Source: a virus. From it: DNA of 46,206 bases. The position numbers and the translations under genes were made by a program. The DNA lies in IMG/VR virus record IMGVR_UViG_3300023179_000176, positions 1-46,206 of that record; one strand, 5' to 3'. Shown piece after piece: positions 6,552-13,204 of the stretch (within the stretch, counting starts at the first letter, position 1; every line of letters starts with the position of its first letter). Under the pieces are notes generated by a model that worked only from the letters and a program-made list of their open reading frames with translations, did no database searches and was not told where the DNA came from.

Positions 6552-6857
6552 TTACATATCTTTTATGTTCAACTTGGACCTTTTAGCAGCAGACTCTTCT
6601 TTTGTCTTATACTGCTTAAGCATATTCATATAAGAAGTAATTTGTGTCTTATTAAGACCCAATGCATCAATTACATCGTTTAGAATAGCAGCGACCTTAA
6701 CTTTTGTTAAGTTAGGAGCGCTTTCGATTTCTTTAATAAAAAGATCCATTTTCTTTTGAAGCGATGCATTTAATTTAATATCTTCTAAATTCTGATATTC
6801 TTTTAATACATTTTGAATCTCTTCGTTAATTATTTTCTTAAGTTCTGTTTGTTTCAT
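6552..6857 (-). CDS. Helical protein with capsid-targeting-like N-terminus
   Basis: The 101-residue protein starts MKQTELKKIINEEIQNVLKE. The stretch IINE fits the [LI]-x-E cleavage pattern, with a 12-residue leader, like the 'MIKLKxxLxE' leaders of five nearby genes. The rest is helical and Lys-rich (LQKKMDLFIKEIE, VKVAAILNDVIDALGLNKTQ). I recognise no other domain. It is preceded by a strong hairpin and an AAGGAAA site. It is a candidate internal virion protein. Confidence 0.68.
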   Translation of the reverse strand: MKQTELKKIINEEIQNVLKEYQNLEDIKLNASLQKKMDLFIKEIESAPNLTKVKVAAILNDVIDALGLNKTQITSYMNMLKQYKTKEESAAKRSKLNIKDM

Positions 6858-6874
6858 CTATTTCCTTGAAATAA

Positions 6875-6894
6875 GGGAGGGCCGGAACCCTCCC
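6875..6894 (-). terminator. Strong GC-rich hairpin terminator after Hc1-like gene
   Basis: GGGAGGG-TTCCGG-CCCTCCC on the minus strand forms a perfect seven-pair GC stem with a six-base loop, followed by TTATTTC. It begins 14 bases after the stop of the Hc1-like gene. In such an AT-rich window it is the most stable hairpin I noticed. It would end or attenuate the transcript, or protect the mRNA 3' end. Confidence 0.8.
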
Positions 6895-6907
6895 ATATTA
6901 AATTTGA

Positions 6908-7087
6908 TTAGCCTTTTTTAACTTCTTCCATTGAAGCTTTCTTATAAGCAGTAACGTGTTTCTTAAGTTCGTTAATTGCTTTTCTTGCGCGGCCTGCAGC
7001 AGCTTTGTTTTTCTTAACTGCATACTCGTTATGATTTGCTTCGAAAGTGTCCCATAACGTTTTCATTGTCGTAAATAAATCTTGCAT
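6908..7087 (-). CDS. Histone H1-like (Hc1-type) protein, 59 aa
   Basis: Translation from the ATG at 7087 gives MQDLFTTMKTLWDTFEANHN, then EYAVKKNKAAAGRARKAINE and LKKHVTAYKKASMEEVKKG. The KKNKAAAGRARKAINELKK segment matches the conserved core of bacterial Hc1-like histones (GNKAAGxRARKAxxELKK), small DNA-binding proteins common in Bacteroidota and Chlamydiae. In a phage it could condense DNA or take over the host nucleoid. It stands alone between AT-rich spacers and is followed by a strong terminator, suggesting separate, high expression. Confidence 0.78.
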   Translation of the reverse strand: MQDLFTTMKTLWDTFEANHNEYAVKKNKAAAGRARKAINELKKHVTAYKKASMEEVKKG

Positions 7088-7112
7088 AATAATAATTTGT
7101 TTTTAATTTGTT

Positions 7113-7343
7113 TTACTCTTCTTCTGTTCGTATTTCAATTGTAAATGCATCACGAAATATAGTATCTAAATCACTAACATCAAAAACTTCACCAGATTCA
7201 AATACTATTTTATTATCTGCTAATACAAAACCGCAATTCATAGCATCTATACTATATTCTACTGTTTTGCAAATTATTTGATTTCCGTTAATGATTTCCG
7301 TTAATATTATTATTTCATCTTCATCTACAATGATGTAATACAT
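7113..7343 (-). CDS. Small acidic hypothetical protein, 76 aa
   Basis: MYYIIVDEDEIIILTEIING opens a beta-rich protein that continues QIICKTVEYSIDAM and ADNKIVFESGEVFDVSD and ends EIRTEEE. It is strongly acidic and without membrane segments. I recognise no family. The composition is compatible with a DNA-mimic-type or regulatory small protein, which is only a guess. Confidence 0.68.
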   Translation of the reverse strand: MYYIIVDEDEIIILTEIINGNQIICKTVEYSIDAMNCGFVLADNKIVFESGEVFDVSDLDTIFRDAFTIEIRTEEE

Positions 7344-7355
7344 ATATAATTATCT

Positions 7356-7565
7356 CTATTTTCCGTTTTTTCTGTTTAAATATAGTTTACTTAGCTTTTT
7401 CTGTAAACTAATACATTTTTCATAATCCCCTCGTTCTCTCCAATACTCAATTTCTTTTTCATGTAAAGAAACTTTTTGTTCAAATGTCATATCGGAAGGC
7501 CAGGATACTTTTCTTTTAGTCATAAGTCCGAACGCGTCGACCATCATCTCATTAAAATAATTCAT
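7356..7565 (-). CDS. Small hypothetical protein, 69 aa
   Basis: The protein MNYFNEMMVDAFGLMTKRKV continues with WPSDMTFEQKVSLHEKEIEY and RGDYEKCISLQKKLSKLYL. The C-terminal two-thirds is a helical hairpin of charged residues, resembling a single TPR-like or helix-loop-helix unit. No family recognised. It lies between the small acidic gene and the start of the MIKLK cluster, with an AAGAGA-type site upstream. Confidence 0.66.
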   Translation of the reverse strand: MNYFNEMMVDAFGLMTKRKVSWPSDMTFEQKVSLHEKEIEYWRERGDYEKCISLQKKLSKLYLNRKNGK

Positions 7566-7611
7566 ACAATCTCTTTATTTAAGTTAAATATAAGAATTTC
7601 TTTTGTACTAA

Positions 7612-8358
7612 TCAAATATTTCTTCTTTTGGAGGCCGCTTTAATACGTGAACCTAACTTTCTTTTGCGTTGTTGAGACTTTCGTCTTATTATAGACCTTT
7701 TCTTTTTATATTTTAAACGAGCCTTTCTTAACTGCATTTTCTTTTTGCCTGTTTTTGCTTTTTTTCTAGCTCGTTTCATTTTCATTACTTTGGAACGGCT
7801 CATTGGCTTATACGCTTCTGTTACATACGGCTCGCCTACTAATACTTTCGTACGTAATTGACCATCGATTGTACGAGTATATAAACCATTGCCAGTAAAT
7901 TTAATATCGTCTTTATTTATTACAGCTCTAACCGTTTCTTCGTCGGTAATAGGTTCTAAATGAAACTTATGTGCCATATCCGGTGATAGTTCTGAATAAA
8001 ATCCTCTAGTATGTAAAAGTTGCGAAATTTTATCTATTACTGATTTTTTAGCTGCTGGTGATCCATCTTGGCCTAATGCAGTTAATTTAAATCCTGCAGG
8101 TTTCTTTTTCACGCCAATTGCAGTATCTACGTCAGGATCTTTATCAACATCTGCTGCGTGCCATATACTAATATCGCCGCTAGTAATATCTTTTACATTC
8201 CCAATAGCAGGATTACCGCCTTTTGATTTATATGAAGCAGTAATTATATCAAAAATTTCTTGAGCATGTTTCTTGAGCTGTTCTTTATCCAATTCCACAT
8301 ACTTGTTTTTAGGAATTGCTTTTGCATCTTCGAATAATATGTTCTTAAGTTTTATCAT
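7612..8358 (-). CDS. MIKLK-leader protein with very basic C-terminal tail
   Basis: The 248-residue protein has three regions: a leader MIKLKNILFE with an [LI]-x-E site at residues 8-10 (LFE); a globular domain (about 20-185) with ISIWHAADVDKDPDVDTAIG and GLYTRTIDGQLRTKVLVGEP; and a tail from about 190 (SRSKVMKMKRARKKAK, KKKMQLRKARLKYKKKR) that is about half Lys/Arg and surely binds nucleic acid or acidic protein. The globular part may be GNAT-like, but I cannot confirm it. The ATG overlaps the upstream stop (ATGA). It is a candidate DNA-associated internal virion protein. Confidence 0.75.
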   Translation of the reverse strand: MIKLKNILFEDAKAIPKNKYVELDKEQLKKHAQEIFDIITASYKSKGGNPAIGNVKDITSGDISIWHAADVDKDPDVDTAIGVKKKPAGFKLTALGQDGSPAAKKSVIDKISQLLHTRGFYSELSPDMAHKFHLEPITDEETVRAVINKDDIKFTGNGLYTRTIDGQLRTKVLVGEPYVTEAYKPMSRSKVMKMKRARKKAKTGKKKMQLRKARLKYKKKRSIIRRKSQQRKRKLGSRIKAASKRRNI

Positions 8359-8714
8359 TTATGTTTAATTATTAATTCACCTAATACTTCTAACTTACCA
8401 ACTAATTCCTGAAACTCTATTTGCTCAATACTCATATCTTCTTTAGTAGATTCATATAAGCGATCTAATAACTCAATATATTCTTTACGTGCTTTATCTA
8501 AATCTAATTTACCTTCCAATGCTTTTTCATAATAAGGTAATTTAACTTTAAAATGATGCCAAGTTAATAAAGCCAGCCCGCCTTTTTCTTTTGCATTATC
8601 TGCAATTTTCTCAGCCCCGGTCATTCTAGTTTCTGCAAAATCTTCAAATTCTTTTTCTGCAGGAGAATTTTTTTCTTTAGGCTCTTCCGTTAATATGTGT
8701 TTAAGCTTTATCAT
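8355..8714 (-). CDS. MIKLK-leader helical protein, 119 aa
   Basis: The leader MIKLKHILTE has LTE at residues 8-10. The rest is helical: EKEFEDFAETRMTGAEKIAD, then LALLTWHHFKVKLPYYEKAL and FQELVGKLEVLGELIIKHK. The LALLTxHHFKVKLPYY string is distinctive, and I recall similar hypothetical proteins in environmental phages. No enzymatic motif. It is coupled by ATGA overlaps to both neighbours, the PAS gene upstream and the basic-tail gene downstream. Confidence 0.7.
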   Translation of the reverse strand: MIKLKHILTEEPKEKNSPAEKEFEDFAETRMTGAEKIADNAKEKGGLALLTWHHFKVKLPYYEKALEGKLDLDKARKEYIELLDRLYESTKEDMSIEQIEFQELVGKLEVLGELIIKHK

Positions 8715-9337
8715 GAAGTAATCTTAATTGTTCCGTAATATCCTTTAATAGCACCTGTTATTTTAATAGGACGCGCTTGGGATGTTACGTTTATTTTATT
8801 TCCGTCCATTGCAATAACAGAATAATCTAAATTGAAATCTCTATGTTCTTCAATACAAGATTCCCATTCAGTACGAACTCTTTGTCTATCTTCGCTACAT
8901 ACTGTATTGAGCCAGCCATATCCCATTAAATCATGTTCTTGCTTTCCTGTATAACGACCGTATGTATTATTTACCCATACATATTCTCCTGTGGAGTCAG
9001 TCTCGTATATCATTTGAAAGTCATTATCTAATGATGCTCTTACATATTCTCTGTTATACGTGGTATTTTCATTAATTTTTTCTACTAAATCTCTTAATGA
9101 CTTTCCACCATTAGGACGTAGTTCAGCTACTAACGAATCTAACTTTTGTTGTATACATTCGAAGCTATTTACCATTACTTCTACTTTTTCGTTTTTCATC
9201 CTACGATTCTTTATATAATTGAAAACATTTACCGTACCTTCTTTAATTAACTTTCCTAAATTAGAAAGTGCAACTAATGCTCCTGCAATCGCTCCAATTG
9301 TTAATATTATCCAATCTTGATTTGGACCTAAAATCAT
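8711..9337 (-). CDS. Membrane-anchored PAS-domain protein
   Basis: The 208-residue protein has a single N-terminal membrane helix (ILTIGAIAGALVALSNLGKL, about 11-30), a charged coiled-coil linker (about 45-95) and a C-terminal PAS domain (about 106-207). The domain starts FQMIYETDSTGEYVWVNNTY and includes RYTGKQEHDLMGYGWLNTV and VTSQARPIKI. The W-V-N and G-x-x-W pattern is typical of PAS_3-type sensors. No kinase, cyclase or other output domain follows, so it is a sensor or scaffold only. It is odd for a phage; ligand and partner are unknown. Confidence 0.8.
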   Translation of the reverse strand: MILGPNQDWIILTIGAIAGALVALSNLGKLIKEGTVNVFNYIKNRRMKNEKVEVMVNSFECIQQKLDSLVAELRPNGGKSLRDLVEKINENTTYNREYVRASLDNDFQMIYETDSTGEYVWVNNTYGRYTGKQEHDLMGYGWLNTVCSEDRQRVRTEWESCIEEHRDFNLDYSVIAMDGNKINVTSQARPIKITGAIKGYYGTIKITS

Positions 9338-9371
9338 ATATCGCTTTCCTATATAATTATTATGTATTAGT

Positions 9372-9797
9372 TTATTGTTCCTGTTTAGTATCTAGAATAG
9401 GCCCGCCGACTACCCATGCATCACATGTACGTTTAGCGGCACATTTAAATTTTAAAAATCTGCAATATCCTAATTGACCGGCTTCAATTACTTGATACGG
9501 ATCTTCACTTCCATTATCATTACCAATGCCTTTAGCTATGCAATCTAATGTTTTAGAAGTCATATCAAATGCCGCGCAATTACCGCATCTAGATTTTTTA
9601 GCTTCTTCTGCAGAATCTAAATTCCACATTTCAACTTTCTTCTCCCAAAATTTTTTATTAGGCTCATTAGGATTCAATGGACCATATCCATATTCATCAA
9701 TACCTTTTTGTCGATTTTTAAGATTTAATTCTATATTTTGTGTCGCTGGTGGACATTTAGATTTTGCTTCTTCTAATAAATTTTTTAATTTAATCAT
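9372..9797 (-). CDS. MIKLK-leader cysteine-rich protein
   Basis: The longest frame starts further upstream, inside the preceding gene. I use the ATG at 9797 because it gives MIKLKNLLEEAKSKCPPATQ, with the cluster's leader (LEE at 8-10), and lies directly after the upstream stop. The 141-residue product has at least six cysteines in a pattern (CGNCAAF, TLDC, GYCRFLKFKCAAKRTCDAW) that suggests a metal or iron-sulfur site; it reminds me of HiPIP-type proteins, unconfirmed. The middle includes GYGPLNPNEPNKKFWEKK. A role inside the capsid or in redox is inference. Confidence 0.72.
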   Translation of the reverse strand: MIKLKNLLEEAKSKCPPATQNIELNLKNRQKGIDEYGYGPLNPNEPNKKFWEKKVEMWNLDSAEEAKKSRCGNCAAFDMTSKTLDCIAKGIGNDNGSEDPYQVIEAGQLGYCRFLKFKCAAKRTCDAWVVGGPILDTKQEQ

Positions 9798-9798
9798 A

Positions 9799-10311
9799 TT
9801 ATTTACCTTTTCTCCAACCGCCGCCGGCTTTTTTATACATTTTAGCTGCCCATGCATTTGCATAAGCAGATGGATAAACATCGAATTTCTTTTTAGCTTG
9901 AGACTTATAATATGACCATTTCTGCGGATCGGTAGGTACATTACGTTCTAAAAATAAATTTAATCTTTCTTCTAAAGATTTATATTCTATAGATTCTGAT
10001 ACTCCCGTTTTTACTTTAATTGGTTTTTGACCTTTTTTACGTTCATTACCTTTTTTAGCATCTCCTTTTTTAGATTGAGTCGCTCTTTTTCTTTTTACAA
10101 ATGCCGCGCGGCCTTTCTTACCTAACTTACGAGCTTTTTCTTTAGATAAACATGCTGCATACGCATCTCCTTCTTTCGAATCTCCGCATTTACCTACTCT
10201 ATCTCCTGACGAGTTATATCTATCCCAGCCTCCACCGCCAACACCACCTTTGCTTCCTTTGCCGAACCATGCTCGCAAATCTTCTTGTAATATGTCTTGC
10301 AATTTTATCAT
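9799..10311 (-). CDS. MIKLK-leader basic protein, DUF5872-like
   Basis: The 170-residue protein carries the leader MIKLQDILQE (LQE at 8-10), a Gly-rich core (WFGKGSKGGVGGGGWDRYNS), ACLSKEKARKLGKKGRAAFV, a Lys-rich linker, then a C-terminal NVPTDPQKWSYYKSQAKKKF and DVYPSAYANAWAAKMYKKAG. The KFDVYPSAYANAWAAKxYK segment is one I recall from phage and giant-virus proteins labelled DUF5872. Strongly basic, so DNA or polyanion binding is likely. ATGA overlap with the upstream gene. Confidence 0.76.
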   Translation of the reverse strand: MIKLQDILQEDLRAWFGKGSKGGVGGGGWDRYNSSGDRVGKCGDSKEGDAYAACLSKEKARKLGKKGRAAFVKRKRATQSKKGDAKKGNERKKGQKPIKVKTGVSESIEYKSLEERLNLFLERNVPTDPQKWSYYKSQAKKKFDVYPSAYANAWAAKMYKKAGGGWRKGK

Positions 10312-10973
10312 AAAGCCTTAATATACGAAAGCATTTTTGGTTCATTTAAATCAGGATTTGTATCTATCCCGAAATATTTTGCTTTAAATTGAGCTTGAGC
10401 ATATTCGTCTCTTGTATACCATTCTTTATAAGTTTGTTTTAAGTATTCTGAATGCTTTTCCCAATCAGATGTTAAAATAAAGTTTTCCATCCATTCGAAA
10501 TTCTTTTTGAATGTTTTCCAATCCGTAAAGTCATGTTCAAAATGGGAGATTTCGAATACTTTTTCATTATCAATATAATCGATGCAAAAGTCATAGCCTA
10601 GCTTTGGTTTAATGTTTAATAATTTTCGCAATCTAGGGTATTTCTCTGAATACTTTTTTATTTGATTATATGCATTCCCGGCATATGAATATCTTACTAA
10701 CACATGAGCATGATCTAAAAATATATTCGGATGAGGTTTTGACTGTTCAAACCAATCTTGTATATTCGCAGATGCATCCGTAGTAGAACCAGGAACTAAC
10801 ACTAACGTATCTATTCCATTTGCTTTATGGTATAAACTTTCTATGTAAGTAAGTTCATAACCTATTCTATCAAAAAATTCTGGGTAATATAAACGCTCAA
10901 ATACACTTACGTCCTTAATAGGTTCGTAAAGATATGGACAATCTGTTAATGTATATGATTTCCTTATAAACAT
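10308..10973 (-). CDS. Hypothetical protein, 221 aa, aromatic-rich
   Basis: The protein is soluble, with alternating helical and beta segments and many Tyr, Phe and Trp residues (TDCPYLYEPIKDVSVFERLY, then GYDFCIDYIDNEKVFEISHF and DWKTFKKNFEWMENFI). The KVFEISHFEHDF segment resembles a nucleotide- or sugar-handling beta strand, but I find no motif I can name. It sits between two MIKLK-leader genes but lacks the leader, so it is probably not cargo of the same kind. No family assigned. Confidence 0.68.
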   Translation of the reverse strand: MFIRKSYTLTDCPYLYEPIKDVSVFERLYYPEFFDRIGYELTYIESLYHKANGIDTLVLVPGSTTDASANIQDWFEQSKPHPNIFLDHAHVLVRYSYAGNAYNQIKKYSEKYPRLRKLLNIKPKLGYDFCIDYIDNEKVFEISHFEHDFTDWKTFKKNFEWMENFILTSDWEKHSEYLKQTYKEWYTRDEYAQAQFKAKYFGIDTNPDLNEPKMLSYIKAL

Positions 10974-11377
10974 CAGTCTTCCTCTTCTTCTTCATCTTCT
11001 TCATCTAAATCATCTTCTGTAAAAGAAGCGTCGTCAAATACAATAAATTTATATTCATTATCTTCTTTTACTACTTTACCTACTGATGCGCTGAATTCTT
11101 CTAAACCAGTTAATGTATAATAAATTTCAAAATTACATTTATTTTCTTTTAAATGTAAACGAGCTTCCAATGTAGCCTCGGATATGATTAAATTTAAATC
11201 GCCAAAGTCATTATTAAGCTCTGCTTCAAAATATAATTTATCATTATACTTACCAACATAGTCAAATTGATATGCCTTACCATATGTTTGATTTAATTTT
11301 TGTACATACGGGTCTAGTAACTGATTTATTTTGGTAGTATCTAACTCTTGTTCAAGTAACGATTTTAAATTGATCAT
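10973..11377 (-). CDS. MINLK-leader acidic-tail protein
   Basis: Translation gives a leader MINLKSLLEQELDTTK with LLE at residues 7-9, a two-part beta/helix domain (LNQTYGKAYQFDYVGKYNDK, then ATLEARLHLKENKCNFEIYY), and a C-terminal tail of almost only Asp/Glu (DDLDEEDEEEEED). Acidic tails can keep basic partners or DNA-binding proteins in check, so this may partner the basic neighbours, which is inference. A copy of the candidate promoter motif lies just upstream, and the RBS is AAGGT. Confidence 0.7.
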   Translation of the reverse strand: MINLKSLLEQELDTTKINQLLDPYVQKLNQTYGKAYQFDYVGKYNDKLYFEAELNNDFGDLNLIISEATLEARLHLKENKCNFEIYYTLTGLEEFSASVGKVVKEDNEYKFIVFDDASFTEDDLDEEDEEEEED

Positions 11378-11387
11378 AAGTACCTTT

Positions 11388-11411
11388 TTTAATATAAATA
11401 AATATGTACTA
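11388..11411 (-). promoter_or_regulatory. Candidate phage promoter motif copy 2
   Basis: The minus strand reads TAGTACATATTTAT-TTATATTAAA, ending 10 bases upstream of the ATG at 11377. It matches copy 1 (5172-5191) base for base apart from a four-base insertion. It lies just downstream of the glycan island and would allow the MIKLK cluster to be transcribed separately. Activity is inferred. Confidence 0.42.
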
Positions 11412-11413
11412 CG

Positions 11414-11659
11414 TTATTTATACTTGATTTTTAACCCCTTAAGTACGCTCAAAAATTGTTCAATCGTATAACTTTTATTAGCAGAGTCTTTAATTTTAAC
11501 TTGCTCTAATTGTTCATGCGCTAATTCTACCATTTTAATTAAAGCAAAGAACCCATCTTCGGCCCAAAAAGTACCAAATCCAGTGTCTTCTCCTAATATA
11601 TTTGTTGAATATGCAGCATCTTCATCTGTATCACCCGGAAGTAATATAAAGTACATCAT
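11414..11659 (-). CDS. Small hypothetical protein, 81 aa
   Basis: MMYFILLPGDTDEDAAYSTN opens the protein, followed by ILGEDTGFGTFWAEDGFFAL and YTIEQFLSVLKGLKIKYK. The LLPGDTDEDAxxxTNILGE pattern recurs in environmental T4-like phages as I remember them, with no assigned function. It overlaps the truncated dehydrogenase gene upstream, whose last codons run through this gene's start in another frame. The second ATG, three bases in, is an alternative start. Confidence 0.7.
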   Translation of the reverse strand: MMYFILLPGDTDEDAAYSTNILGEDTGFGTFWAEDGFFALIKMVELAHEQLEQVKIKDSANKSYTIEQFLSVLKGLKIKYK

Positions 11660-12011
11660 GATCGAATATAATATTAATGTTTGTAAATTCTTGATTTAAT
11701 TTTTCTACAAGATCAATAGGTATTATAGATTTAATATATACAGTAAAATTTTTTTTATTAAGTGCATGAGCTATGCCATTAATTTCTTGTAATACCCCTC
11801 TTACAATATATAAATCATATTCTCCGCTGTCCTTCATTGGAGCGGGCACACATAAGAATGTTGTATTTACTTGCTCCATTAAATCAAAAAGATTTTTGCA
11901 TGTAGATTTAGAATGGTCTTTATCGTATGTAATGATATCAAAATGATTTTTCATTTCTTCCCGTACGGCACTGCCAATAGACCCTTGTCCTATAATTCCT
12001 AACTTTTCCAT
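11631..12011 (-). CDS. Truncated UDP-glucose/GDP-mannose dehydrogenase-like protein
   Basis: I take the ATG at 12011, which overlaps the upstream stop as TAATG; this gives MEKLGIIGQGSIGSAVREEM, a Rossmann NAD-binding motif (GxGxxG). A later segment, TTFLCVPAPMKDSGEYDLYI, matches the VPxPxxxxGxYDL motif of UDP-sugar 6-dehydrogenases. The family needs a long C-terminal half with the catalytic cysteine, which is absent: the frame runs into the next gene after about 126 residues. It is therefore a remnant or a free-standing NAD-binding domain with unclear activity. Confidence 0.7.
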   Translation of the reverse strand: MEKLGIIGQGSIGSAVREEMKNHFDIITYDKDHSKSTCKNLFDLMEQVNTTFLCVPAPMKDSGEYDLYIVRGVLQEINGIAHALNKKNFTVYIKSIIPIDLVEKLNQEFTNINIIFDHDVLYITSG

Positions 12012-13204
12012 TACTTGTGACATACTATTAACTCTTTTTCGTAAGTTTGTAAATTCTTAATTTTAATTTTAAATATATCTAATTCAAATTCTCCTAATTC
12101 ACCTGAATCAGTTATTATTTCCGATAAATTCTGAATAATATTAAATGATTGCCGTGTCAATCTTTTTGCATCGAATTCTATTGTTATATCTCCTTCACCA
12201 TACTCTTCTATATCATGTACTCTATTACGTAAATCATATGTAGTATTAGTTTGTTCTACATCACAATACTCCGCCCAATTAAAACCATAGTTATTACGTA
12301 CATAGACGTTCGTAAACCAAGGTTCTAACAATTCCAATAATTGTGAATTGCAGTTATGAATAACCGCAGAGACATTGTATTTATGGGGTATAATAGGTTT
12401 CATAAGATTATCATGTTTTACGAAATGTCCCCATTTACGTATAAAATTTCTAGTACTTTTATAATTTTGAGCTTCCCATTCTGGACTATTTTGTCCCGGC
12501 GTAGTTAATTCAGGATTAAACCTAGAACCTCTACAAGTCATATGATATACACATCCTTTCCATGTTTGAATAAAGCGTACACCATTTAATTGAAACCTAT
12601 TAAAGATATCAGAATCTTCTTTTGATTGCGGAGCATATAAAGGATCATGTCCTCCTATCTCTTGAAAATCCGATTTCATAAATGCCCATGGGGCAAATAT
12701 ACCTTCCGTAGTATCATTACCTTTAAATGAATCGTTAGAATTAAACCAATCTAAAAATTTTACTTCATTAAAGTATTCTGGTTCTGTTCCCCAATCAGCT
12801 AATACTTTCTCAGGGCCATCAGGATGTAACGGCGGTTCAATTCTAGTTAAAGACACTATCTTTTTTGGCCCTATATATTTTTCAATATAATCTATTGCTC
12901 GAGGACATAAATACATATCTGCATGATATATCATACAAATATCTGCCGTAGCTACTTCATTAACTAATTTATCATATAAAATAGTATGGCCTAATCGAGA
13001 CGGTCCTTCATTTCGTATTGCTTTGAAATTAGGATCAATTTTCATCATTTCTTGACACCATTCCCATGTACCATCTTTATCACTAAAATCATCTGCTACA
13101 CAAATTTCTACTTCATGATTACCTTGATTCTTTCTTATAGAGTCATATGACCATTTTAAATATTTAAGATTATTTCTGCTTGGCTGTATTATTGATATTT
13201 TCAT
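12011..13204 (-). CDS. Family 2 (GT-A) glycosyltransferase
   Basis: The N-terminus MKISIIQPSRNNLKYLKWSY, then VEICVADDFSDKDGTWEW and ADICMIYHADMYLCPRAIDY, is the GT2 Rossmann-like core: nucleotide-binding strand, the ADD motif, and a DxD-type HAD for the metal-sugar-nucleotide. A second half (about 230-397) holds GCVYHMTCRGSRFN and other family-specific elements. It transfers a sugar from an NDP-sugar onto an unknown acceptor in the cytoplasm. Together with the gene at 13201 it closes the downstream part of the glycan island. Confidence 0.85.
   Translation of the reverse strand: MKISIIQPSRNNLKYLKWSYDSIRKNQGNHEVEICVADDFSDKDGTWEWCQEMMKIDPNFKAIRNEGPSRLGHTILYDKLVNEVATADICMIYHADMYLCPRAIDYIEKYIGPKKIVSLTRIEPPLHPDGPEKVLADWGTEPEYFNEVKFLDWFNSNDSFKGNDTTEGIFAPWAFMKSDFQEIGGHDPLYAPQSKEDSDIFNRFQLNGVRFIQTWKGCVYHMTCRGSRFNPELTTPGQNSPEWEAQNYKSTRNFIRKWGHFVKHDNLMKPIIPHKYNVSAVIHNCNSQLLELLEPWFTNVYVRNNYGFNWAEYCDVEQTNTTYDLRNRVHDIEEYGEGDITIEFDAKRLTRQSFNIIQNLSEIITDSGELGEFELDIFKIKIKNLQTYEKELIVCHK

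Noticed and set aside
9526-9915. A 129-codon plus-strand frame in the MIKLK cluster
   Set aside because: It overlaps two supported minus-strand genes with coupled starts and lacks any recognisable motif.
9798-9941. Longer version of the cysteine-rich gene starting at 9941
   Set aside because: The extension lies inside the upstream gene, while the ATG at 9797 gives the MIKLK leader shared by the cluster.
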